NCBI GenBank assembly: GCA_033439255.1
Contig: CM065882.1
Coordinates: 2,356,001-2,420,000, forward strand
From: Hericium rajendrae
Lineage: Eukaryota; Basidiomycota; Agaricomycetes; Russulales; Hericiaceae
Direction: 5' to 3'
Length of the DNA: 64,000 nt
Below, in pieces: positions 23,610 through 33,962 of the stretch (positions are counted from its first letter, which is position 1; each line of letters starts with the position of its first letter). The notes beneath the pieces were generated by a model, which made no database searches, was not told the origin of the DNA, and saw only the letters and a list, made by a program, of their open reading frames with translations. A program made the translations under genes and the position numbers.

Positions 23610-24959
23610 CTAAGCGTGGGCAGCGACAATGCCCTCAATGATCTCATCGACGCTCTGCTGGCGCTCGTCTACGGCGTCGTCATCGATTTCTGTCGCGTCG
23701 CTCCCGTGGACTTTGCGGTCGTCATTTAGATACTTCATAAAAGCTCTGCAAATCCAAGATGAGCAAGGGATGCATAGAGACCCGATGATAGACGCACCTC
23801 TTGACCTTCCTCATGTCACCATCGGACATCTTCCGTATCCAAGCCAGACGCTTATCGACACTGTCCCAGAAGCCGTCACTATCGTCCTTGGAAGATACAT
23901 AGAGCGCGCGCTGACAGATGAATCGAAATAATGAGCAGATAACATTTTAGGGATACATGATGACGTACCATCATTGCCACACGGCATGCAAGTGGCACCG
24001 TAACCTTGCAAGTTGTCTTGCGAACGAATAGAAGGGCGAGGGTGTATATATCCATGGCTTCATCCTTGTCGCCAAGGAGGCTTGCCTTGAGCTGCAAAAG
24101 CCTAAATGAAAGTGATGTTCGAAAATCAACGAACACACTTACATTTTTCTTCCATTGCGAGCGGAGTTGCGTGAGCGCATCTGAGACTGCGGAGACGACC
24201 TTGCTCCAGTCGGATGGGATTTGTTCTATGTGGAGCGGCAAACCAGGTCGGAACTTCTTCAACACGTTCTACCAAGGATGAGTGACAACACTTTTATTAG
24301 CGACACTGCTTGATGCAGTAAATGAGACTGACGACTTGCTAGAACATGATCGCGCGGAACATCGCCTTTATAGGCACGGATTTTTGCCGAGAGCAGCACA
24401 GAGATTGAATACTCATGAATATTTTTCTGCGCCGAAATCAAACTCAGCACGGAAACGTCGAAAGCAGAAAGACGGCAGACCTTGAGATCATCCGTGACCT
24501 GAAAAGGTGCCGTATTGACAATAATCTTGTCGACCTTGTTCTGGAGTGCGAGCTGGTTTACAAAGAGCTTAAACAGCTGCTCATTTGCACCACCCTGCAC
24601 AGAAAGAAAGAGATAAGACAGTGAATGCGTAGTAAAGGATAAGGCCCTACCTGTACAAAGTGCTCAACCTCGACAACCTGCTCGCTGCGAAGTCGCTTGC
24701 GCTCAGCGTAGCGTCTTGCTGCAAGGACCAGGTTACCGGCACTGATCACTGGGGCTGGGATTTGTGGTGTCGACCCAGATTCGCTGCCGTTGTTCTGAGG
24801 GCCTTGGCCATCGGCAGACGACTCCTGATCTTCGCCTGAAGTTGAGGCTGGATGGCTGGCAGGAGGCAACTGAGCCGGCAACAGAGAGGGAGAGCTTGGA
24901 GGGGAGCTATTCGCTTCCATCGCTGCCATAAATGGATCAACTTCCGTAGAATCGGACAT
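23610..24959 (-). CDS. Unrecognised 327-aa protein carried by the 10.8-kb element
   Basis: Exons 24959-24651, 24594-24481, 24426-24340, 24268-24143, 24091-23969, 23886-23798 and 23745-23610 join in frame. The third intron (24339-24269) uses a GC donor, GCAAGT. The N-terminal 75 residues are Ser/Pro-rich. Then come a helical basic stretch (LAARRYAERKRLRSEQVVEV) and an ordered region with DWSKVVSAVSDALTQLRSQWKK and FWDSVDKRLAWIRKM. The tail is acidic. I recall proteins of this shape as multi-copy accessory proteins of mushroom-forming fungi without known role, but cannot name a family. It may bind DNA or act in mobility of the host element; that is inference. Confidence 0.7.
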
Positions 24960-25794
24960 GGTGGACGGAAGGTGTGATGTGCAAATGGCTGATGGTGGGG
25001 GTGTGGGGGCCGTTGGAGATGAAAGCACACACCCTTTATGCCATCTGGCAGTTTGCCCAAGCACAGCGTGCCTCGGGCGCCGTCGCCCATGCAATTGTGT
25101 CGATGTCTCAAAGCACTTTGTTGGAGAGCAAGAGGACAATGCACGATTCCGGGGAAGTCGCCGCGGCGCGCGTCGCGATTGTGGCTGAGCGCTGAGCGCT
25201 CGTGCATTATCTTATCTCTCAATCTCAGTAAGTTAAGTTCACCACGCCGAGTCTTGCTGTTCTCACTCATCTCTCTCAACTTACATCGCAGGTATCGGTA
25301 TCAAACTCGGATTACGGAGTCAATCAATACAAGGACATGCCTCGCGCGACAACAGTGCGTGACGCGCTCGCAGGATTCTGACCCTCTCGTCGTCCCCCAC
25401 ACTCTCTGGATGCAATCTATTTGGACGACTGAACGTTTCACACGATGCGCGGCGTCGTGCACCGTACAATCGAGGTGCGTTCGTACTGCTTTGCGATATT
25501 CCTTGTCGCTGAGTCTGTGATTGCGTGTAGATTAGCTGTGCGGAGGGAAATAATCTGCATTTGGGCATTGAAGGCAGCGCGATGACAGAGCCGATGCAGA
25601 ATACGTACATTGCCTGGAGTCAATAGTCTCGTGCGATGCGCATGCTGATTTCCTCACAGGGTCCAGCTGCTCTCGACGCTTACGACTGATGACTGCAGAG
25701 TCGTCATCCCGGGTTTCTGTATGTCCGCTGACCTGCTAGCCAACAATGCACGAGCTCACAATTTTCGTATGCAGATGATCGCGTGCACCCGCAG
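24960..25794. other. Region between divergent genes in the 10.8-kb element
   Basis: Promoter region of the 327-aa gene, then short plus-strand frames. A start at 25445 with a splice to 25531 gives a short possible exon pair ending at 25628, too weak to call a gene. Confidence 0.35.
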
Positions 25795-26235
25795 GACAGT
25801 GCCGGCTGTTCACGCTCCTCAAGAGCATGACACAGATGCCCGCGTCGCTGCTCGCCGTGTGCTGCCGTGAGCCCTCCTTCATGATACATTGCATCCAAGG
25901 CTCCGGTCCCCGCAGTAAGCCCTTGCCCACTCCGCTCGCTCACTGGCACTAACCCCAACTCTGCAGACACAACCGTCATCCCCGCGTCCGTGACCGCACA
26001 GGTGTCCATGCCGCGCATCGTACCGGACCAAGATGTCAAGACGATCGGCTGCGCGCTCGCAGCCCATCTCCACGTGTCCTTCGCGGCGCTCAAGTCGCCG
26101 AACAAGCTGCGCGTCGTACTCGGGCACAGCGCAGACTGTTGGCTCGGTGACCTCATGCACCTCCATTTCTGTGCGCTGGAGCGCATGGTGCGCGACGAGC
26201 GGGGGATCGAGCTGCTGCAGATCTGCGAGGGCAGG
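25795..26235 (+). CDS. Two exons of an unrecognised gene or gene fragment
   Basis: Exons 25795-25914 and 25967-26235 join through a GT-AG intron and read continuously (about 129 residues; LLAVCCREPSFMIHC, TTVIPASVTAQVSMPRIVP, LRVVLGHSADCWLGDLMHL). The reading is too protein-like and too well phased to be chance. A start codon upstream of 25795 and the continuation after the donor at 26236 were not found. It may be a captured host-gene fragment inside the 10.8-kb element. The family is not recognised. Confidence 0.45.
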
Positions 26236-26552
26236 GTGTGTTTCCTTCCATGCTTGTTTTAGTGTCGTTGTTGTTAGCTGGACGCATACTAGTCGATTCC
26301 GTCCTCTTCCTCTCGGAGGCTTCCACCCTGCGCGAAGCCACCGTGCTCGTGCTCTCGCCATGCGGTTGAGACAGTCGACAGTGTGTGGGCATTCCCTCAC
26401 ACAGACTCACCTGCAACTGCTATGTCCCACTTGCATCCGCAATCACAGTGAGTACTTGTTCAATGGTTTGGCCATGGGTGCAGACATTCACATATGAATG
26501 ATGAGTACTTTAGAGTATATGTTAATTCAAATTGCTTTAATTCTCTTTTGGG

Positions 26553-29500
26553 TCAATGTCCATCTTCACCACCATCCCGTGCCTTCTTCCGTGCTGCGCG
26601 TTCCTTTTTCTTTTTTTGCTGTGTCTCGCGTAGCTGGTGAGCTATGTCGCTATGGCGTTGATGCCGTTCATTGTCTGGGAACACAGGGATAGGGCTGGTA
26701 AGGTGTCGAGGTAATGCTCGACGGAGGAGATGTGCATTGTGCAGTGCATGTAGGTTGATAATATAGGCATCCAGTGGCTGATGCTCGATGAATGCTTCAT
26801 GTTGGTCTGAGTCCATGCGCTCCTGTTGTACTGGTCGTAAACCTGATGCTTCGCATTTAGCTGCCTGGCAGTCATGTTGTACATTGACAATAAATTGAAC
26901 ATCCTGTGATCAGCTATAAGTACCTTCATATCAATGGGACAACAAATATAAAACATACTAGAGCTTGGACAATTATGAAGTGTTTCTCTTCAAAGCGACG
27001 ATGAAGTTGTGGCATTTCATAGAGTGGATGCCGCTGTGTCCCTACTTGGAAGACATCCAAGACTGCTATGGCATCAAGACCACTCTCAGCTGACAAGATT
27101 TCTATGATCTTTCCAATAATTGTCTCTTCCTGTCCATGAAAGAGAGTTAGATGAGAAAATCAGAATAGTTTCAGGCTTACCTGATTGTTGAGAGTAGAAA
27201 TTGCAAAAACCCAGGAGCCAATGATACATCTATCTTGTGAAGCAGATGTGAGATATATGGCAGGGTTCCATATATCTCTGATCTGCTGGAAGGCAGCAGC
27301 ATTAAGAGCTTGTGAGGCATAAGTAACATTCCATGGCTTCTGTGGTGGTTTCTTGGTCTGTTTGTCATTTGCCTCAAGTCGAACACTACCTTTATTTATG
27401 AGCATAATTTAATATGAGGTCATCAAATTTATAGATACTAGTACACTCACCTGGTATAGCTGCCTTTGTATCTTTCCAGCCAAGATGATTCTGGATAAAT
27501 GGATGATGATGTATAAAGTCTTGAATAGTAGCACTGGGATGCTCCCAGTCACCATCAGGTGTTGGCCACCATCCTCCCATGATGCGATGCTTTAAGCCCT
27601 CCTGATCAGCCAACTGTAAAGCAATATCCCGGCTTGGTGAGCGATGATTGGACAGAACTGAGCACATGCGAAAAATGGCATTGTAGCATTCATAGATCTC
27701 TGTGGCCATGCCAACAAGAGGACCAAAACGACGTGCATCATCAGGAATGTGAACAAGGAGATGAATCTTGATCTTTGAGAGTATCTTTGTAGGATCAATA
27801 AGTGCAAAGATATCCATGACATTGGCCACAGCAATCTTGACATCTGCCTAATGTATAATAAAAATTAGTTCTTGAAAATATATATAAAGTAGCTTTTATA
27901 ATCACTCACCATGTATTGTTCCATATTATCAATTTCTGGCACCCAGAGTAATGCCATAAGAATACCCACAGCCTTCCATAGACAAAAGGTGTTCTCATCA
28001 ACCAAATCATAAATATGAAAGATACTTGTCTGTCCAACAGTCTTCAACTGCCGTCCAATTAGAGAGTTTGCATACTGCATAATATATCCAGCACGAATGG
28101 GAGGAATTGTAAGACCATCTGTGTTTGTGGCCTGGAGCCTTCGTGAATAAGTTGTTTTGTAATTGAGGTCCAATGTGAATGTGAATGATACCAGACATAT
28201 TTAATGATGCCTAAGAGGATAACATGGAGAATCTCAATTGGTGTGTCTTGATTCACATCAAATCCTAAAATTATATTCAATAAAACATTATTTATTTAGT
28301 TGAAAAATAAACACAAAACCTTTGATGTCTAGATTGCCATTCATTACCTTCTCTGGATTTTCAGAAATCCATTCTTGCAATGCTTTGTAGACTTCCTCCT
28401 TTGATTGTCCTTCTGAGAATCTTGCACGAGCCTGTTGAATAAGATACTCAATGGTTGGTTGAATGTATGCATCTTTTACTCCAGTCTGGGTTTGTTGTTC
28501 CTGTACAGGCTTGGCAATACCTCTACATGCAAGGTTAACCTGTTTTGCAGTCTCTGCACGTGTGTCTGCTGCAGTTCGCAGCTTGCCAGGCTGAGAATAT
28601 TTTCAAATCAGATATTTCAAACCTAAAAACAAGATGCAAACCTTGAATAGACTCTGAAATCCAACATCTGTGGCCTTCTCCTCCTCACTTCCACCAACAC
28701 AGCATTTACGGCAATTGCAGTTAGCCTGAACTCCAATATGACCAGCCTCTTCACTTTGCATTGGATTGTCAGATGGCTCAGCATTGAGGCAAAGGCGAAA
28801 TCGAGCACTGTCGCCTGTAGCTGCATCATACACCTTGATTGGAGTCTTTTGAGTTGATCTTGAAAATTAAGATTAATGCTATAATGTTAAAAAGTTAAAA
28901 GCACATACTCAACAAGTTCTTTAAATGCCTGAATCTGTTCACTAACTGTGGCATTTGGTGATGTGAAAGAAAATGAACATGAAATTCTTGCTGCAAGAGA
29001 TGACGAGGAAGATTACGATGGGTGAAATATGTATTCCAGTGTTTGTTCCATGATTTTGAGCGATTACCAGAGACATCATCTCCAAACAAGTCAACAAAGC
29101 TTGTGTATAAGGGATCACCATCAGCCTTTGCACGTAATGGGTTTGGCATCTTCTTCATCCATATCTCAGTACAGGATGCTAAATCAATGACCAATCAATT
29201 TTAAACAAGGTAAAGATGAAATATATTATGAGCATACCTGCTAGATATGGAAGAGCACCTTTATCTTGAAGATCAAGGTAATTTTGAACAAGATCACTTG
29301 CTTGAATGAGAACTTGAACATTGTCTTCAATTTTGTATCCATCCTGCAAATCTTGATATAAGCCTTAGCTTATAACAAAACTCAACATAAAATTTACCTC
29401 ACTCTCAATCAAGTTGTGTCCATCAGCATACATCTTGCCTTTCCAGAGAACCCATCGAATTGGAACAACAAAAGTACCAGTCTTCATCTGTGCTATCTCA

Positions 29501-30755
29501 TCCACATAATAATGTTTTGATCCATTTTCATACATAGGGGTCAAGAGCGAAGAGTCCATCTCTTTTTGCCACTTTTCACCATGCCAGATTTCTGATATCG
29601 GACCATTTGGAATCTCAGGATAGAAATGAAGGTGTGGCCGAACAAGAGGATTTGAATAGTCCTGATAGTAAGGTGAGTAAAGGGTCATCTAAAAGTAGAG
29701 ATAATATACCTTTGCAATGATAGATCGTATATCATTCATGAAGAAGATATTCCCGTGCATCGACCGGAATCGATGTGTCGGGATGCCACAACGTGCCCGG
29801 AGATTGCTTTGCACTTTTCGTAAATGGTCTAAGCTAGGCACATCATGCACACCACTCTGGCGTAGAAGCCAGAGTATGACTGACATCATCGAATCTGACA
29901 TCCTGAGTCGGGGAAGATTGTCGATGGTGTCCAACAAGAATAGCTATGGTAATATCCCATGTCAGCTTGAGCACACTGCACCATTTGGGTTGAAAAGCAT
30001 ACCATCTTCGACTCGTATGGGAACCATTCCGATTCACGAGATGGGAGCTTTGTATTACCATCATCAAATTCCAGCCGGTGTATGTCCTCGCTCTCCGGTG
30101 CGTGAATCCCTAATCATATTGCAAAAGACATCAATGTGGTGTAATGCGTCAACAACATATACGTACTCATCTCTTGCAGAACATTCGTGAGTGTATCATC
30201 GACGTCGGGGTCCATAAGATCCCCAACTTCGAAGTCCTCGTCAGCTCCACCCAGCCGTCGTCCAGCTGCTTCTGCATCCCAAAGTCCAAAGCCCTCAGTG
30301 GCCTTGAGGAATTGGCTGCGCTCGTCAAGGTGAGTCAGAGCGTCAGTGCCCATATCGAAATCGGTGTTCGACGGCTCGTAGGTATCCCACATCTGAGTCT
30401 CTTCGGCACTTGTGTCTTGCCTGATGTTCGAGCGGGACTGTCCAAGACCGAGAGAAAATGCTGGCAAAGATGGGATGGTAGCTGGCTGCGCGAAGGCTGT
30501 CTGCACGTTCTGAAGTGCAGCTTCAATTTGCGTAGCATGGCTCTGCCGATCTTGCTGATCAAGGAGAGACTGGGCATGCTTAGCTGTCCTGAGATGTGCG
30601 GATACGTTTTTGGACACGATCCACTGCTCGTTCTCGGGAAGTCGTGCACATACAGTGCACTTTGCCGTTTTTCGATCTTCCGAAAAGACGATATCTATGA
30701 CAAATTCAGCAACTGAATCTTGATGAAGGAAAGTCCTCACATTCCGGATATACAT
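26553..30755 (-). pseudogene. Long transposon-type protein gene, interrupted by frameshifts
   Basis: Phased exons: 30755-30167, 30109-30003, 29943-29710, 29661-29398, 29343-29238, 29178-28909, 28858-28642, 28590-28320, 28264-27910, 27847-27451, 27389-27181, then less certain exons to the stop at 26553. The N terminus has a C2H2-like motif (CTVCARL ... HLRTAKHAQ). The middle holds [18 protein letters not shown] and [18 protein letters not shown], typical as I recall of a large multi-copy agaricomycete family with no experimental function. The C terminus is Lys/Arg-rich. Two frameshifts are seen, near 28970 and between 28150 and 28210. The part from about 26850 to 29700 is much richer in A and T than the exons upstream. 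It is the best candidate for the mobility gene of the element, but no catalytic triad could be defined. Confidence 0.6.
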
Positions 30756-31310
30756 TCCTGGGAGGCATTATTGCTGCAGCTGTGCTTTAAGTTGCTGGAG
30801 AGTCGAGTCGAAGTCAAGCACTGGAGCAGTCGAGCGTACGAGTCCGACAGTGGTCCCGGTCAGTCCCCGATTGGGTCCTTCTAACTTTTCGCGCGTGAGC
30901 ACTGAGTGGGAACGTGCGGGAACCTCTCTCTTTCGTGCGCTGCTCTCACTTATGTAGGTCGATTTTTTCACAATGCCCGCTGGGTCCATTGGGTAGACCA
31001 GAGCCATGGTTCGTTGTGTACTTGCTCGTTCGGTTTCGCTTATCTCAGACTCGGACTGACTCCTTTGTCCCGCTCTTCTAGGGATCCCCCACTTTGACTG
31101 GCTCTGACCACCGTGCAGGTGGTCGAGCGGTCGCGCGCTGCCCAGCAACCTCATTGAGCAACAAGTTGGCGACTTCTATGTAATGCAGGCGCACATCGAC
31201 ACGCTGCAGGGCATGTTTGGTGCGAGGTGGTGTGGGTTGGGATAGATGCGGGACAGGCGCGGGACAAGGCAGTCGTTGCAGCCTGGTGCGCGCGGGAGTC
31301 TTAGCGTGCC
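30756..31310. other. Region upstream of the transposon-type gene
   Basis: A minus-strand frame from 31154 to 30768 (beginning MRLLGSARPLD) ends just before the start of the long gene and could be a short upstream gene or an untranslated exon. No motif is recognised. Confidence 0.35.
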
Positions 31311-31954
31311 GAGCATGCAGCAGCTCGTGCGCGACGGCGCGATCGGCGACGTGCGCTTCTTCCGCGCAGCCGTGACCGACTGAATCAACGAGAACAGCAA
31401 GGGGCACAAGATGCCCCGGCACACGTACCCCGATGTGCGTGTTCCTCTCCCTTTCTCGGCCCTCACTGACTCTCATGCAGACCTAAGGCCACTTCCTCCT
31501 CGACGGCGGTGTGCACTTCGCCACGGCGCGCTGCACGCTCTTTCCGAGCCTGCTCATGCACCTCACCGCCCTCTCCTCGCTCAAAAGTCTTTCCTTGCAC
31601 CCTCTGGCACTCTCGAAATCACATTCGCCGCGCCCGCGCTCGGCGCCGGCTATGGCTATGTCCTCACCGGCTCCAAGGGCTGGTTCGACGTCGCCAACAC
31701 GCTCGCGCAGGACGGACAGCCCGCGCGGCAGCGCGTCGTCGTACACGCGGTCGACGAGAAGGGCGAGGTGAGCGAGGAGGTCGTAGAGGAGTGCGTGCGC
31801 CCGTCGAGGCGGAGCTGCAGAGCTTTTCCGAGGCACTCAGCGGGGAATGGCGACGGCACGCAGGGCCCGCACGCTTGCAGATGTCGTGGTCGTGCAGGCC
31901 GCGCTCGAGAGCGCTCGGCAGCTCGTGGATCTGCAGGCACTCGTGACCGTGTAA
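31311..31954 (+). pseudogene. Broken Gfo/Idh/MocA-type oxidoreductase fragment
   Basis: The frames together read like the C-terminal domain of the NAD(P)-dependent Gfo/Idh/MocA family: QLVRDGAIGDVRFFRAA, then LLDGGVHFATA with the family's GG-H pattern, GYVLTGSKGWFDV, ELQSFSEALSG, and a closing VVVQAALESARQLVDLQ before a stop at 31952-31954. An in-frame stop at 31379-31381 and at least two frame changes show that it is not functional. The N-terminal Rossmann part is not seen. It lies inside the 10.8-kb element and so looks like captured and decaying host sequence. Confidence 0.7.
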
Positions 31955-32354
31955 GATTGATGTGTGAATGAATGGCAAGCTATGAAATAGTAAAATGTAC
32001 GACCGAATATACAGTGAGAATATCCCGTGGAAGACGGTGTCTGGCAAGCACACTGCATGAGCCTTGTGTACACAACAAAGACATCTGTTTGTTACTCTGA
32101 ATCCACCATCGGCATGCTAAAATCTACAGCACCCAGTCTCTCTGTAACATACGACAACTGCCCATGGTCAGACAAGCGACTGCGTTGGGTCTGCTCGGTA
32201 TATTCATAGGGCCATGCGGTTCGGCGAGAAGGCGTGTGAGGCGGCCTCGGTCCAGTATGTGTCGCAAGTCGTGAATACGATGCGCACGACTTGATAGCCA
32301 GGCGAGCATATCGGGCAACCTGCATAGATTAATCAGCACGTTAGTCGTCTGAAG

Positions 32355-33117
32355 CTACTCGTTCTGTGCATGTGTCAAACTGCGCCGTACCGAGACTGCC
32401 TCTGACCAACGGAGCATCGGCTCTGATAACCCCTAGGAAAAGAATATGATTAAGTATCTTATCGTTTACCACAGTGAGACGCACTGACCTTGTTGATGTT
32501 GATTGGTTCCATAGCCAGCCAGGCAAAGAGATCCGAAATCATACCTCTTGGCTGCTTGAAGGTAATCTCCTCACCATTCTCCATACTTTTGTACCAGTCC
32601 GGGGCAAAGATGTCATTATAGTAACCCTCATGGTGCTCAAGGATAGCGGCCGGACTCTCCTGCCACCACACAAGTACACCCGATTCAGGAGATAAGGAGA
32701 CGGTGAGGAGGAGGATGGAGTTATCGATATCGACAGTGAAGAGCTCGTTCGCGTCCGTTTCGCACTACAATTTAATGAGCAAATGTTACATATGGCAGTA
32801 AAAAATAAACGCACCGGACGACGGACCTTCTTCAGTCGACAAAGCACCTCCTCGGGGAAAAGACTTGTAGTAGGGAGTCTAGGATCTGCTCGCGCATAGT
32901 TACTTATGTTAGCTTGAATCCACTGATCGAGGGGGGTCGGATATCCAGGGTCGTCGCGCCATTGGATCATACGTCGGCCGGCGACCGTGTCAGGATTGTA
33001 CGGATTAACGGGGAATGCAGGCGTCTGCGACGAGGAAGGTCGAATCGAAACAGGAAGGCGCCGCGGGCGCCGATGTCGAACGGGAGGGGAAGGCGTCAAA
33101 GGCGGCGTCGGTGCCAT
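32355..33117 (-). CDS. Unrecognised 218-aa protein carried by the 10.8-kb element
   Basis: Exons 33117-32815, 32764-32489 and 32432-32355 join in frame through GT-AG introns. The N terminus is Pro/Arg-rich; then come PLDQWIQANISNYARADPRLP, VDIDNSILLLTVSLSPES and MISDLFAWLAMEPININK. No signal peptide or membrane segment is seen. The gene is intact, unlike its neighbour the oxidoreductase fragment. The family is not recognised. Confidence 0.6.
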
Positions 33118-33658
33118 GACTGGTGGATGTCGAACGTCCGCAGCCAAGTCAGTTCAGTAAACACGACAGGACTCAGCAATCGGCAGTATTTGCTATAATG
33201 ATCAAGACCTGGTCGGACACCTGGATGTGAGCTGGGATCCAGCCTCTGCATGTCTGCCAGGGCACATCTGCGACAGACAAAGGACAATCTGAGACTCACC
33301 TCGCCCAATGATAGAAGCGGCGTGCTTCCGCCGCCTGCAAAACAGAAAACAACAATAAAGATACCACATGTCCTCACCCAAAAGTGTCCCACATGCGACA
33401 TTAATGCCTACTCTCCGGCCATCAGAGACACAGCCCATTTGTCGAGGGTGAAACTAGGTCCCAAGGAAAGCCAGTACTGAGCTCAGACGCAGCCAGTCTC
33501 AGATAGATCACAGAACAGAACAAGATAATTGCACGCGGAGGTTATAAAGACATTAGTGCTGTAAGACATACAGGTACGATGCTATTGTCGTGTATCTGGC
33601 TACCAGTATCTAAGCTGACGTTATCAGCCTCGGCCTACCCGACGCGACTCTTGCGGTG
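33118..33658. other. Right subterminal region of the 10.8-kb element
   Basis: Holds the promoter side of the 218-aa gene and the right terminal repeat. Short frames only. Confidence 0.4.
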
Positions 33659-33892
33659 TACCTTACGAAAAACTTTTCTTTCTCCCCTTCCCTCAGTACT
33701 CTATCCGAGATACTGAGGTCAGTACTTACTTTATTCCCCCTTCGTTCCGAGACTGATTTTACCTGTAGAATACATTGGTTATTTCCTCGCAGGTATTTAC
33801 TTACAGTCTCGTCAGTACTCTATCCGAGATACTGAGAATACATTGGTTATTTCCTCGCAGTCGCTAATCGCTCCGCTCGTTGCCCCACAATA
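33659..33892 (+). repeat. 5' LTR of the Copia element, right part
   Basis: Resumes the LTR after the 10.8-kb insertion; the first two bases are the duplicated TA. It contains an internal direct repeat (CAGTACTCTATCCGAGATAC and GAATACATTGGTTATTTCC each occur twice) and ends CCCCACAATA. Confidence 0.9.
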
Positions 33893-33962
33893 GATTATGA
33901 GACCTGGTCTTTAACTGAGCCCCAACACAGTTTTTAATCAACGTACCATCAATTAATCGACC

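Larger units (their letters stand above)
22882..33658. mobile_element. 10.8-kb DNA element with 10-bp inverted ends, inserted in a Copia LTR
   Basis: The left end reads CACCGCAAGA and the right end TCTTGCGGTG, a perfect 10-bp inverted repeat. TA stands on both sides (22880-22881 and 33659-33660), where the uninterrupted 3' LTR has a single TA. The element therefore entered by transposition with a 2-bp duplication. It carries a 327-aa gene, two exons of an unknown plus-strand gene, a long degenerate transposon-type gene, a broken Gfo/Idh/MocA oxidoreductase and a 218-aa gene. The CAC start and TA duplication recall the CACTA/Mirage/Chapaev group, but no family transposase was identified with certainty. 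Confidence 0.85.

Noticed and set aside
26553-30755. Assignment to the KDZ or Plavaka transposon families
   Set aside because: Motifs I recall for those families (for example the GDWWW region of Plavaka proteins) were not found, so no family name is given.
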